Shown here: piece by piece, positions 36,061-45,468 of the stretch
Position numbering within the stretch: the first letter of the stretch is position 1
How the letters are laid out: every line of letters begins with the position of its first letter
DNA from: JAPUME01 sp027294185
GTDB taxonomy: Bacteria > Acidobacteriota > Terriglobia > UBA7540 > JAPUME01
Reading direction: 5' to 3'
Length of the DNA stretch: 64,000 nucleotides
Assembly (NCBI GenBank): GCA_963555835.3
Contig: CAUVWZ020000002.1
Span: 1,240,001 to 1,304,000, forward strand
Program-made: the position numbers and the translations under genes
The notes under the pieces: model-generated
Told to the model about the DNA's origin: nothing
What the model saw: the letters and a program-made list of their open reading frames with translations, nothing else
Databases searched by the model: none

Positions 36061-38526
36061 ATGATTGGAAAGACCATATCCAGATACCGCATTGTTGAAA
36101 AGCTGGGTGGCGGAGGTATGGGTGTGGTCTATAAGGCCGAAGACACCACTCTTGGTCGTCACGTCGCCCTGAAGTTCCTGCCAGAACAACTTTCTCAGGA
36201 CAAGCAGGCGCTGGAAAGGTTTCAAAGGGAAGCCCGCGCTGCCTCTGCCCTGAACCATCCCAACATCTGCACTATTTACGACATCGGCGAGCATGAAGGC
36301 CAACCGTTCATCGTGATGGAGTTCCTGGACGGCCAAACGCTCAAGCATCGCATCAGGGGCCGGCCTCTTAAGACGGACGAAGTGCTGGAGTTGGGGACTC
36401 AAATCAGCAGCGGGTTGGAGGCCGCGCACCGGAAAGACATCGTGCACCGGGACATCAAGCCCGCCAATATCTTTGTCACTGAGGATGGGCAGGCGAAGAT
36501 TCTGGACTTCGGACTCGCCAAGGTGACCCAACCCGGGAAGGGAGGTGAGACGACTGTCGATGGAGATGCGGGCACGAGCGAAGACGAGCACCTGACCAGC
36601 CCAGGCACGGCGGTGGGTACCGTGATATTTATGTCCCCTGAGCAGGTGCGAGGGGAGGAGCTGGATGCCCGCTCGGACCTGTTCTCCTTCGGCGCGGTGC
36701 TCTACGAGATGGCCACGGGCCGTCAGGCGTTCACGGGTAACACTACGGGTGTCATCTTCGATTCTATTCTGCACAAAACGCCAACCTCCCTGGGTCGTCT
36801 GAATCCCGAATGTCCGGTCGAGCTGGAGCGAATCATCAACAAGTCGCTGGAGAAGGACCGCAAGATGCGTTACCAGAGTGCCGCCGAGTTGCGAATCGAC
36901 CTGGCGCGTCTGAAGCGAGATTCCGACTCCCGGCGCTCGGTAGCGACAGCTGCTCCGGAGATGCCACCGGCCCCCGCACCAACGGCCCCTGCCCAAGCTG
37001 CATCCAGTTCCGACACCGTCATCGCAGTGAGGTTGGTGAGCGGCCAAAAGCAGGTCCTGTTGGCTGCCTTGGCCGCATTGGTCCTGCTCACCGTCGGTCT
37101 CTACAAAGTCCTTGGGCCGGGGCCTATCTCATCGGGTAAAGCCTCGATTGACTCGGTAGCAGTGTTGCCCTTTGAGAATGTCGGCGGCGACCCGGAGACC
37201 GAATACCTGAGTGACGGTATCACGGAGAGCCTGATTAATAGTCTGGCCAAGCTCTCGAACCTGCGCGTGGTTCCCCGGGGAAGTGCCTTCCACTACAAGG
37301 GCCGCACGGTGGACGCACAAACGGCGGGGAGAGAGCTTCAGGTGCGGGCCGTGGTCACCGGACGGGTAGCCCAGCGCGGAGACAGTCTGGTAATCGGTGC
37401 CGAACTGGTGGATGTGGTAAGGAACTCACAACTCTGGGGCGAGCAGTACAACCGCAAGATGGCCGACATCTTCGCCGTTCAGGAAGACATCGTCCGGGAC
37501 ATCTCCCGTCAGTTACGAGTCAAGCTGACACCCAAAGATGAAAGCCGCCTGAAGTACCGCTACACCGACAACACTGAAGCCTATCAGCTTTATTTGCGGG
37601 GCCAGTTCCAATTCAACAGATTCAACCCGCCAGGTCTTCTGAAAGCTCGGGATTACTTTCAGCAATCCATTGCGGTGGACCCGGAATTTGCGCTTGGCTA
37701 CGCCGGGCTGGCCAATACCTTTTCGGTACTCGGGTTCAATAACTTCTTGCCTCCTGATGAAACCTTTCCGAAGGCAGAGACGGCTGCATTGAAAGCCCTT
37801 GAAATGGACGATAGATTGGCCGAAGCTCACCTTGCGCTGGGTATGGTGAAGTGCGTGAAGGACTGGGACGAGGCGGGATGTGAGGAAGAGATTCAACTCG
37901 CACTTGAACTGGACCCTGACTTTGCCCTGGCCCACCTCATCTACGGAGAGTTGCTGGGTATAACAAATCGACTTGAAGAAGCTGTAGCGGAGTACAGACG
38001 TGCTGTGGAACTCGATCCATATAATGTCCCGTATAATGCCAAGCTCGCTTCTGGTTTCTATGCTGCTGGGCGGTACGACGAGGCGATTGGGCAAGCGGAG
38101 CGAACCATTGAAATGGACCCAGATTTTCCCTGGGCATACGCCACGTCGGGGCGGGCCTATGCCCAAAAGGGGCTTCATGAGAAGGCCATCACCAACTACA
38201 CAAAAGCTCTCACTCTTTCAAAGGGTGACCCGGCAACAAGCCCCTTTCTTGCCTACTTCTATGCAGCCTCAGGGCAGGAGGAGGAAGCACGCAAGATTCT
38301 AAACGAAGTAACAAAGCGGGCGGAGGAAGGATCCGATGGCCCTGCTGGCATGGCCATCATCTACACCGGGCTGGGAGACAAAGACCGAGCCTTTCATTGG
38401 TTGGACGTGGCTTTGAAGCGTCGTCCGGATGCCTTGATCACGCTCCATATGTCTCGAGAACTCGACCCCCTCCGCTCCGACCCGCGCTTCCAAGACCTCC
38501 TGCGGCGCATGAACTTCCCCGAGTAA
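36061..38526 (+). CDS. membrane Ser/Thr protein kinase with FlgO-like and TPR domains
   Basis: An 821-aa receptor-type kinase. The cytosolic kinase domain (about 8-290) has the glycine loop GGGGMGVV, Lys38, HRD at 129-131 (VHRDIKPANIF), DFG at 149-151 and APE-like MSPEQVRGE. A Pro/Ala linker is followed by one transmembrane helix (about 331-350). The periplasmic part has a FlgO/TolB-like N-terminal module (VAVLPFENVGGDPETEYLSDG) and about seven TPRs to the end. This kinase-TPR architecture is common in Acidobacteria. Ligand and substrates unknown. Its promoter and 5' end recur as truncated copies elsewhere in the window. Confidence 0.93.
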   Translation: MIGKTISRYRIVEKLGGGGMGVVYKAEDTTLGRHVALKFLPEQLSQDKQALERFQREARAASALNHPNICTIYDIGEHEGQPFIVMEFLDGQTLKHRIRGRPLKTDEVLELGTQISSGLEAAHRKDIVHRDIKPANIFVTEDGQAKILDFGLAKVTQPGKGGETTVDGDAGTSEDEHLTSPGTAVGTVIFMSPEQVRGEELDARSDLFSFGAVLYEMATGRQAFTGNTTGVIFDSILHKTPTSLGRLNPECPVELERIINKSLEKDRKMRYQSAAELRIDLARLKRDSDSRRSVATAAPEMPPAPAPTAPAQAASSSDTVIAVRLVSGQKQVLLAALAALVLLTVGLYKVLGPGPISSGKASIDSVAVLPFENVGGDPETEYLSDGITESLINSLAKLSNLRVVPRGSAFHYKGRTVDAQTAGRELQVRAVVTGRVAQRGDSLVIGAELVDVVRNSQLWGEQYNRKMADIFAVQEDIVRDISRQLRVKLTPKDESRLKYRYTDNTEAYQLYLRGQFQFNRFNPPGLLKARDYFQQSIAVDPEFALGYAGLANTFSVLGFNNFLPPDETFPKAETAALKALEMDDRLAEAHLALGMVKCVKDWDEAGCEEEIQLALELDPDFALAHLIYGELLGITNRLEEAVAEYRRAVELDPYNVPYNAKLASGFYAAGRYDEAIGQAERTIEMDPDFPWAYATSGRAYAQKGLHEKAITNYTKALTLSKGDPATSPFLAYFYAASGQEEEARKILNEVTKRAEEGSDGPAGMAIIYTGLGDKDRAFHWLDVALKRRPDALITLHMSRELDPLRSDPRFQDLLRRMNFPE

Positions 38527-38918
38527 CGATCCCACCGAGAGATCCACCCATCCCCGTCGCTGGGAGGACGAGGGTTCCGCAAAACCACCATGATCCAGAG
38601 AGTGCCGGGACTACGGGAAGAACGGAAACAACCTGCGGATTTCGGCCTCGGAAGGCTGGTGACCATAATCGGTGATTTCGAAGGCTTCGCTGTAGGTGAC
38701 CGAATTCGACTTCAACAGGAAACTTTCCGTGGGACTTTTCAGGCGGGGCGGATTCTATCACCTTCAAATTGTTTCCGTCTAACTCATTCACTCACGCAGG
38801 ATTTCACCTTCGCGTTTGAGGCGCAATCTCCGGCACCCGGAAAAACTCATAGCGTGCCGGGCCTGGATAAGGTACCTTGTTTTTCAACACATCCCGGAAC
38901 GCCATCGGAGGAACTTCC
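38527..38918. other. intergenic region, no gene seen
   Basis: A 392-bp gap after the kinase gene. Open frames on both strands are short and lack recognisable domains. A good ribosome site (GGAGG at 38907-38911) belongs to the following gene. Confidence 0.45.
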
Positions 38919-40496
38919 ATGAATACCGCTTCCCGCTCCTGGTATCGATCTTCGCTAACTCTGATTGCGGCCTCGCTGTTGTTTCCTCCTGCGGGGCTGG
39001 TAGTGCTTTGGAGCCGTGCGCAGACCGGAATCCTGAAAAGGATTCTGGGCTCGGTCCCCATTGCAGCCCTGGGCCTCGCCCACCTTTTCCTGTTTTATGG
39101 GCTTCGAATGGAGGTGGACGGAAGCGGCATTACCCCGATCTTCTCTTTTCACAATCCAGATTCTCACTACCGGCAACTCGAAAGGAGCCGCGCCGAGCAG
39201 CCGAAATCTTCGGCTGCATCTTTCACAGTCGCAGTGCCGGTAAGCGCCGAACCTTCCGCAGAAGCGCCGTCGCTGCCGGTTTCGGCCGGTTCAGAGCCAC
39301 CCGCGTCTCGGGTCCCCGCAACCGGAAACGGGCTAAGCACGTATTGGACGAACTTCCGCGGCCCTCAACGCAATGGCATCTACGAAGAGATGGATATCCT
39401 CACCGACTGGCCCGGGGACGGCTTACGGGAACTCTGGCGTCAGAAGGTGGGAGGCGGCTATGCATCCTTTGTCATCGCGAAGGGGAAGATCTTTACCATC
39501 GAGCAGCGACGAGAGCGCGAAACTGTGGCGGCCTACGACCTGAAAACGGGAAATGAGGTTTGGACCCACTCCTGGCCCGCGGAATTCCGCGAGTCGATGG
39601 GAGGAGACGGCCCGCGGGCAACTCCGACCTGGGATGAGGGGCGAGTGTACGCCCTGGGCGCCACGGGCGAGTTTTGGTGTCTGGCCGCCGACACGGGCGA
39701 GGTGCTGTGGGGAAAGAACATCCTGACGGATAATGGGGCGGACAATCTCCACTGGGGAATGGCCGCTTCACCGTTGATTGTAGAAGAGAAGGTGATCGTA
39801 CTCCCCGGCGGACGCTCCGGGAAGTCCGTGGTCGCCTACGACAAGATAACAGGGAACCCAATCTGGAAGGCGCTCGACGACCAGCAGGCCTATACCTCAC
39901 CCATGCTCGTCACACTGGCCGGCAAGCGCCAGCTTCTGGTGGTCAGCGCGCGTCGGGCCATGGGGATTACGGTCGAGGACGGAACTCTGCTGTGGGATTA
40001 TCGCTGGCGAACCGATCATGACATCAACGCTTCCCAGCCCATCCTGCTCGGCGAAAACCGTTTCTTCATCTCCGCCGGCTACGGCCACGGCGCCGCGCTG
40101 GTAGAAGTCACAAGCAACGGCGACGGCTTTTCAACTCGCGAAGTCTGGGGAAACATCCAGATGAAAAACAAGTTCACCAGCTCGGTGCTTCACGAGGGCC
40201 ATATCTACGGACTGGACGAGTCCATCCTGGCCTGTATTGACGCGGAAACGGGACAGCGCAAGTGGAAAGGGGGACGCTACGGCTACGGGCAGGTCATGCT
40301 GGCAAGCGGCCACTTGATCGTGCTGAGCGAGGCGGGAGACCTGGTGCTGGTTCCGGCCACCCCGGATGGGCACAAAGAGCTGGCTCGCTTCTCCGCCCTC
40401 GAAGGAAAGACCTGGAATCATCCGGCCATATCGGACGGGATTCTACTGGTACGCAACACCACCGAGATGGCCGGTTACAGAATCGGCGCTCCTTGA
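38919..40496 (+). CDS. PQQ-like beta-propeller repeat protein, membrane anchored
   Basis: About 525 aa. Two N-terminal hydrophobic segments (about 10-27 and 40-60) are followed by a variable Ala/Pro-rich stretch. The rest is an eight-blade PQQ_2 propeller beginning WTNFRGPQRNGIYEE, with tryptophan-docking repeats such as VAAYDLKTGNEVWTHSW. The catalytic and disulfide features of quinoprotein alcohol dehydrogenases are absent, so a structural or BamB-like binding role is more likely. Start 38919 has GGAGG seven bases upstream. Confidence 0.8.
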   Translation: MNTASRSWYRSSLTLIAASLLFPPAGLVVLWSRAQTGILKRILGSVPIAALGLAHLFLFYGLRMEVDGSGITPIFSFHNPDSHYRQLERSRAEQPKSSAASFTVAVPVSAEPSAEAPSLPVSAGSEPPASRVPATGNGLSTYWTNFRGPQRNGIYEEMDILTDWPGDGLRELWRQKVGGGYASFVIAKGKIFTIEQRRERETVAAYDLKTGNEVWTHSWPAEFRESMGGDGPRATPTWDEGRVYALGATGEFWCLAADTGEVLWGKNILTDNGADNLHWGMAASPLIVEEKVIVLPGGRSGKSVVAYDKITGNPIWKALDDQQAYTSPMLVTLAGKRQLLVVSARRAMGITVEDGTLLWDYRWRTDHDINASQPILLGENRFFISAGYGHGAALVEVTSNGDGFSTREVWGNIQMKNKFTSSVLHEGHIYGLDESILACIDAETGQRKWKGGRYGYGQVMLASGHLIVLSEAGDLVLVPATPDGHKELARFSALEGKTWNHPAISDGILLVRNTTEMAGYRIGAP

Positions 40497-40542
40497 AGTT
40501 TGCGGCGCGCAATTTTCTCAAGACCGGCACCCAACTTCTTAA

Positions 40543-41739
40543 CTAGTCCACAGTTATTTCAACCCTCTTTCCTGTAGCGGCGGAAAGATAGGCCGAGTAG
40601 CATACGGCCACGACATCCCGCCCCAACGCGCTGCCTGAGAGAGGCTCCCGGCCCGTTGCCACGCTCTCGCAAAAATCCTGTATTTCATTCGGAAACCCGT
40701 TCATCCAGTCCTCATCGGGGTTCGTGAACTGCCATCCGGCAGTGGTCTCCGCCTTTTCGCGCAGATACTCGCGGGAAAAGGCTTCGGTATCGGGAGCGTA
40801 GGAAAGTACGGCGCTGTTGGGATTGATGTTGACGTGGACCGTGGCGCGCTTGGCATAAACACTCATCAAATTCTGTATGCCGCCGATCACCGTGTCGGCT
40901 GCGGAAATCTGTGCAACCGAACCGTCGTCGAATCCCACGACCATCGTGGCCCAGTCCTCGCAGTCGACCCAGCCGGTGCGAATGGCTCCGGCCTCGGTGC
41001 TGTTGAAGGCTTCACTTCGAGTCAGATTCCCGACCGCGGCCATCACCCAGCGGGGACGAATATTTCTTCCCAATCTTCGCTGGCCTTCCGCGTACTTCAG
41101 GTAGATGGCTCCCCCCAACGGATGGCAGCCCTTGTTCAGCAGGCTTCCCCCTCCGCTGGTTTTCCACTCCATGCCATAGGGCGAGTGAGTTCCGCTGTGG
41201 GATTCCTCTGCCACCACGCGCAAGATGGGCGTCTCGGCCGCCCTGAGAAGGCGCATCGCTTTTTGGACGCCCGGAGCATAGACCCAGTTTTCGGCGTAGA
41301 GGATGCGACCGGCCGATTTTCGCTCGGCTTCGATCATCCTGTCGGCGCTGGCCAAGGCGTCCGTGAGACAGCGCTCCCACCCGGCGGGGTCGGCGCCCGG
41401 TGTGAAGGAACCGGTAAAGGGTTTTTCAATCGCCACGCTCTTGCCGGCCTGGAGCGCCTTGACGACGATTTCCTCATGGGAGCCGGTGGGAACGCAGGCG
41501 TCCACCAAATCCACTTGAGGATCGTTCAGCAAATCGGCAAGGTTCTTGTAGGATTTTTCGAGGCCGTGCTCACGGGCGAACTTTTCCGCCATCTCCCCGC
41601 GTCGGGAGCAGACACCCACCAGCCGCACGCCCACTCCATGAACTCGCCGGTAGCTTTCCGTGTGAAAACGGGCGGCAAAACCCGCGCCTACAAGGGCTAC
41701 TCCGACCGTGGCTTTTGAATTCTCTTTGTTTGAAGCCAT
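40543..41739 (-). CDS. Gfo/Idh/MocA family oxidoreductase
   Basis: A 398-aa NAD(P)-dependent oxidoreductase. The Rossmann nucleotide loop is GVALVGAGFAARFHTESY; the EKPF motif (VAIEKPFTG) carries the family's catalytic-site lysine. The C-terminal alpha/beta domain includes ESHSGTHSPYGMEWKTSGGGSLLNKGCHPLG. Likely acts on a sugar or inositol derivative. The start at 41739 is supported by GGGGGAG about five bases upstream; the frame extends to 41829 without support. Confidence 0.9.
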   Translation of the reverse strand: MASNKENSKATVGVALVGAGFAARFHTESYRRVHGVGVRLVGVCSRRGEMAEKFAREHGLEKSYKNLADLLNDPQVDLVDACVPTGSHEEIVVKALQAGKSVAIEKPFTGSFTPGADPAGWERCLTDALASADRMIEAERKSAGRILYAENWVYAPGVQKAMRLLRAAETPILRVVAEESHSGTHSPYGMEWKTSGGGSLLNKGCHPLGGAIYLKYAEGQRRLGRNIRPRWVMAAVGNLTRSEAFNSTEAGAIRTGWVDCEDWATMVVGFDDGSVAQISAADTVIGGIQNLMSVYAKRATVHVNINPNSAVLSYAPDTEAFSREYLREKAETTAGWQFTNPDEDWMNGFPNEIQDFCESVATGREPLSGSALGRDVVAVCYSAYLSAATGKRVEITVD

Positions 41740-41845
41740 ATCTCCCCCTGATGAATTCCCCCTCCCGCAAGCCGACCCGTCCCGGGTAACTTTGGGAAAA
41801 AGGTACAGGTTGTTCCGGACCGAGTGCAAGGCTCAAAACGAGCAG

Positions 41846-43387
41846 TCAGTCGCCCTCACCCACCCTCACAAGCAGCCGGGCCACAGCCGTCTCACCGCGC
41901 TCGTTCGTCCGCTCGACGCTGACCAGGTAATCGCCGGATTCCGAAAAGCTGTGGGTGGTGACGGCATAGCCATCTTTCGCGTGCGTCTCGACGTTGCCGT
42001 CGGATTGAACCATCACCGGCGGGCTGCCGTCACCGAAGTCCCACTTCTCCTTTCCGGCGGTGGTACGGAAGGTGCGGACTTTGAAGGTAACCGGGTCGCC
42101 GGGCCTGAGATTCGTGGTGGGGTGAAACGTGGGATGGATGGTCGGGGGCACGCGTTCCGTATCCGGGTCAGGGTCCTGTCGTTCGACGACCTGCACGACG
42201 GCGAAATCGTAGGAAGCATGACCCGCGGCATCGGTCACCTTGAGTACCTCGCTGAACATTCCCGCTTTTTCGTAGATCCTTTCCACCGTCGGCCCTGAGG
42301 CGCTTCCACCCCCGGTGAAGGTCCATTCGTAACCGGCAATCTCACCCGCCCGGCTCCAGGATCGGCTGCCATCCAGCGTCACCTTTTCTCCCACCCAGAC
42401 GAAATGATGCGGCCGAGCGACGGCTACGATTTCCGGGTCGAATTCCTGTAGATAGGCTTCCCACAAAAAAGCATACCCTTCCTCGGTCCCCCAATAGCCG
42501 GAAGGCTGGCGGCTTTTGATTTCAAAGTGCAGGTGCGTCCAGCCGCCGCTGCCGCCCTCTTTCCCCAGCAGACCGATCTTCTGACCCATTCGCACACGAT
42601 CCCCCAGCTTGACCTCCTCCGCGAAAGAGTAAAGGTGAGAGTAGCGGTAGTACCAACCTCTCTCATCGAGAATGTAGATGACATCGTAGCGGAGGTCGAC
42701 GGGTGTATCCTCCGCGGTAGGGTCAAGAACTTCCTCACCCCGCGATACCAGCAAACCATCGGTGGCGGCGACGACTTCGACCAGCGCTTCCGCGCCTCCA
42801 ATATCCAGTCCATTGTGGTAGTAGACGTCGCGCGCAGAAGGCGCTTCCCCACCGTCGACGTGGGTGGGCTCGTTGGCCATCTGGGTGCCGGAAGCGAACC
42901 AGCGTTGCCGCACTGGGTAGACGAACGTCCCGGGCTTCAGGAGAGGCGAGTCAGCGGGCCACAGACGCAAGCGTGCATCTTTACGGAGCGCCCACGGGTC
43001 CCGGTCCCGCCGGTTGTTTTCCATATAAAGCGACGTTACGGTGCAATCGATCCGGACCCCGGCATGCGTGAGGGGAAGCCGATAGTTTGCGCACTCGAGG
43101 GTTACGGGATCGCCGTTGACCTCGACCAGCGCCCGGGAGCTGCGGATTGCCTCGCGAACCGTGTCCCGTGTCGCCTCCACCCCGAGCAATTTGACTTCAA
43201 CTCTTTTCCCGTCGCTCAATTCGACCTGCTGCGTCTCTCCGGTTTCAAGGTCCAACGTTCGCAGCAGCGGCATTTCTGCCGTCCGGGAACAGGTAGCCAA
43301 CCCAAAAGCCAACGCGAGAGACAAAACGGGTAGCAGGTGATGAGAGGTAACCAAACGATGGGGGCGGAGATGCGCGGCGGTCAGCAT
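41846..43387 (-). CDS. M23 metallopeptidase with PKD domains, lipoprotein
   Basis: A 513-aa envelope protein with a lipobox-like end of signal (FGLATC, Cys33). A LytM/M23 domain has the zinc ligands in HNGLDIGG (near residue 190) and HLHFEIK (near 284), with YYRYSHLYSFAEEV between. Two PKD-like domains follow (about 320-410 and 420-510; YEWTFTGGG, WDFGDGSPP). Expected to cleave peptidoglycan cross-links or regulate amidases. All three M23 zinc-site motifs look intact. Confidence 0.85.
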   Translation of the reverse strand: MLTAAHLRPHRLVTSHHLLPVLSLALAFGLATCSRTAEMPLLRTLDLETGETQQVELSDGKRVEVKLLGVEATRDTVREAIRSSRALVEVNGDPVTLECANYRLPLTHAGVRIDCTVTSLYMENNRRDRDPWALRKDARLRLWPADSPLLKPGTFVYPVRQRWFASGTQMANEPTHVDGGEAPSARDVYYHNGLDIGGAEALVEVVAATDGLLVSRGEEVLDPTAEDTPVDLRYDVIYILDERGWYYRYSHLYSFAEEVKLGDRVRMGQKIGLLGKEGGSGGWTHLHFEIKSRQPSGYWGTEEGYAFLWEAYLQEFDPEIVAVARPHHFVWVGEKVTLDGSRSWSRAGEIAGYEWTFTGGGSASGPTVERIYEKAGMFSEVLKVTDAAGHASYDFAVVQVVERQDPDPDTERVPPTIHPTFHPTTNLRPGDPVTFKVRTFRTTAGKEKWDFGDGSPPVMVQSDGNVETHAKDGYAVTTHSFSESGDYLVSVERTNERGETAVARLLVRVGEGD

Positions 43388-43590
43388 AGGTGCAGTTGCT
43401 CCTTAGAATAAGGGAAAAGAGTCCAGCTTAATCCTGGCATTGTTGCGCATTTGCAGGGCTTAGGGCAAGAGGCAATGGGGAAGGAAGGGCAGGATTAAGG
43501 GAGCGGGAATCGCACATTCAGCTATGCCTGCCGCAGTCAGGCATAGAGATTATCTGTGGGAAAAAACGTTCCTGGAAAGGACCACAAAAC

Positions 43591-44331
43591 TCAGCGCAGG
43601 GAGACGATGAAGGTCTGCATGGCCTGTTCGCGGCGCAGTCGAGCCACAAGATTCTGAGCCTCGCTCTTCGTGCGGGTCGGAAGCTGCACTTTATAGAGAA
43701 TCCCCCTCCCGGTTTCCATCGGGCTGATCTGGGATTTCGGATAGGACCCGTTGAGCCGCCGGGCAACTCTCTCAGCCGCGGAACGCTTGCGGAATGCGCC
43801 CACCTGCACGGCATAGCGCAATTTCATCGAGGCACTTCGGCTGGGTGATGGAGCGCTGGTCTTGACGCGTGAGGCTGGAGGGTTGCGCCGCGGAGAGGCT
43901 GCAACGCTTGCAGGGGTAGTTCCCTTCGCCCTAGTGGTTCCCTTCGCTTGACTGGTTCCCTTCAGGTTTGGCTTTGGAGAGGAACCCGGAAGCGCAGCTC
44001 CCTTAACGGCGGGAAGCCGCAGACCTTCACCGGGCGCTTTTCGCGCACTCGGGGGAAGGCTCTGAGGGGAGGCTGTTGAGGCGCCGGCGAGAGCCTTCTT
44101 ATAGACGGCGAGGGCTTCGTCATGCTGGCCACGAGCATCAAGCGCCGCGCCGACCGTGTACAGCGCGTCCTGATGAGCCGCGAGAGTCCGGTCAATCTGT
44201 GATTTGTACAGATAGGTAAGGCTGAGATTTGCCAGGAGCAGCAGTACCAACGCCACCCGAAACAAAGTGGAGGTGCGGAGTCCCAGGATGGTTGACTCAT
44301 ACTCTGCGACAAAAGGTGGTCTAATTCTCAT
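43591..44331 (-). CDS. SPOR-domain membrane protein
   Basis: A 246-aa protein with a short cytoplasmic N-terminus, one transmembrane helix (about 22-43), a single TPR-like unit (YTVGAALDARGQHDEALAVYKKAL), a Ser/Pro/Lys-rich spacer with tandem KGTT repeats, and a C-terminal SPOR domain (about 168-246: YAVQVGAFRKRSAAERVARRL). SPOR domains bind denuded septal peptidoglycan, so a cell-division or wall-remodelling role fits. Confidence 0.85.
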   Translation of the reverse strand: MRIRPPFVAEYESTILGLRTSTLFRVALVLLLLANLSLTYLYKSQIDRTLAAHQDALYTVGAALDARGQHDEALAVYKKALAGASTASPQSLPPSARKAPGEGLRLPAVKGAALPGSSPKPNLKGTSQAKGTTRAKGTTPASVAASPRRNPPASRVKTSAPSPSRSASMKLRYAVQVGAFRKRSAAERVARRLNGSYPKSQISPMETGRGILYKVQLPTRTKSEAQNLVARLRREQAMQTFIVSLR

Positions 44332-44822
44332 TGGGGAAATCCTCTTTATTCCATGGATTCCGTGCCAGAGGGGTACATTCTCCCTTCTGGCTCCCCTCCC
44401 AATGTATCGATTGAAATTGTTCCTTTATTAAGTAAATGCGTCAAGTGAAAGCTGTCGGGATTAAGGATACTTAGCGGAAAGAACTTGCTGGTGATGCGTC
44501 GCAAGAGGGCCGGCAGGATTAGGAAACTCTATGACCGGGCCCGAACAATTCATCTGTCAATCATTCTTGCATTCTCGGATTCTTGATCTTTCGCAGTTTC
44601 GAGGGAAACGCTGAGAAATAACAGGAGGAAATCGGCAAATCCAACATGGAACGATGAAACCCACACGCGAACAGGGAACGCCATGCTGCAACAGGTGCGC
44701 TCTCGGAAGTTAAAAGCCGACTCGGAGGGATAGCTGCAGCCTGCGCAACGAGCCGCTGCCCGCACCTGTTTGTAACTTCATGCGCTGGGGGTTCCGTCAG
44801 GTTAGGAGTTAATTGAAAACGC
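44332..44822. other. intergenic region, no gene seen
   Basis: About 490 bp between the SPOR gene and the tRNA-Asp fragment. One 71-codon minus frame (44550-44765) exists but has no recognisable domain or ribosome site. This is the last stretch of apparent core chromosome before the island. Confidence 0.45.
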
Positions 44823-44867
44823 TGGCGGGGACGACGGGACTCGAACCCGCGACCTCATGCGTGACAG
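44823..44867 (-). other. tRNA-Asp 3' fragment, probable island attachment site
   Basis: The minus strand reads CTGTCACGC (Asp anticodon loop with GTC), a variable loop, then GCGGGTTCGAGTCCCGT (complete T-arm) and CGTCCCCGCCA (3' acceptor strand, discriminator and CCA). The 5' half of the tRNA is absent: the DNA to the right does not pair with the anticodon or acceptor stems. A 3' tRNA duplication of this length is the usual scar left by a tyrosine-integrase element. Its orientation places the inserted DNA to the right. Confidence 0.75.
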
Positions 44868-44885
44868 TTCATTAGCCGATAGTGC

Positions 44886-45190
44886 AAAGAATGACAAGAA
44901 GTGAGCTCAAGTTGCATCGGCACAACTACTTGAATTGAATTTGACCATTGGCAACTTGCACCAACTTGCACCCTGTATCATACACTTACACCGGCTAGCA
45001 TGGCAGGGTTACGTCACAAACTACGTCACAAATTTCCCCGAAGAAGTTTAGGCTTCCGTCCTCTAGGAGTCCCACCTTTACTAAGATGGGTCATCCCCCA
45101 CTGTGTTTGATAAATTTGGAAATTCAGGCTACGTCAACCTAAGCAAAAGGGGGCCCCATTGCTAGGGAGCCTCCTTTTTTGGGGGGTGGG
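44886..45190 (+). repeat. 305-bp repeat, copy 1 (att-adjacent)
   Basis: Nearly identical to 53195-53500. It contains tandem AACTTGCACC (44953-44972) and tandem TACGTCACAAA (45010-45032), which look like arm-type protein-binding sites. It ends in a terminator-like hairpin. It begins 18 bp from the tRNA-Asp fragment. It has no open reading frame of substance. Confidence 0.85.
45145..45180 (+). terminator. terminator-like hairpin in repeat copy 1
   Basis: AAAAGGGGGCCCC pairs with GGGAGCCTCCTTTTTT using two G-T pairs, ending in six Ts. The equivalent in copy 2 is 53454-53489. Confidence 0.55.
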
Positions 45191-45232
45191 TAGTACGGCG
45201 GATTCAGCTGTTCTGAATCCTCCTGGCTTGCG

Positions 45233-45261
45233 TTGACTTGGCTGCATCTGCAGCTTAGGAT
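45233..45261 (+). promoter_or_regulatory. kinase-type promoter, copy 3
   Basis: TTGACT, a 17-bp spacer beginning TGGCTG, then TAGGAT. Followed by the truncated kinase start at 45288. It may now drive the MFS gene. Confidence 0.55.
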
Positions 45262-45287
45262 AGCCCCATCAATTCAGGGTCCCTCTT

Positions 45288-45368
45288 ATGATAGGCAAGA
45301 GCATTTCACGCTATCGGGTCCAGGAAAAGATGGGTGGCGATCTGAGCTTGACTCGACAGGGCGGCTAG
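45288..45368 (+). pseudogene. Ser/Thr kinase 5' fragment, copy 2
   Basis: A 26-codon frame opening MIGKSISRYRVQEKMGG, matching the kinase N-terminus (MIGKTISRYRIVEKLGG), then leaving the homology and stopping at TAG. It retains promoter and leader. Together with a 3' kinase remnant at 46894 it brackets the MFS gene. Confidence 0.75.
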
Positions 45369-45468
45369 TGTAGATTCTTGCCCCAAGCAAAGGTTGGAAT
45401 CGAAAATTCCCGATTACATCCCAAAACCTAGGACATGCTGGGTAACTGTCCGTTATTGAGCCGACTTT

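Noticed and set aside
44550..44765. 71-codon minus-strand frame near the tRNA fragment
   Set aside because: Has cysteines and a hydrophobic patch but no ribosome site, domain or neighbour support.
44823..44900. Complete tRNA-Asp gene
   Set aside because: Only the anticodon loop, T-arm and 3' acceptor strand are present; the DNA to the right cannot form the D-arm or pair with the acceptor.
44886..45190. CRISPR array
   Set aside because: The tandem short motifs occur only twice each and are adjacent, without spacers or cas genes anywhere in the window.
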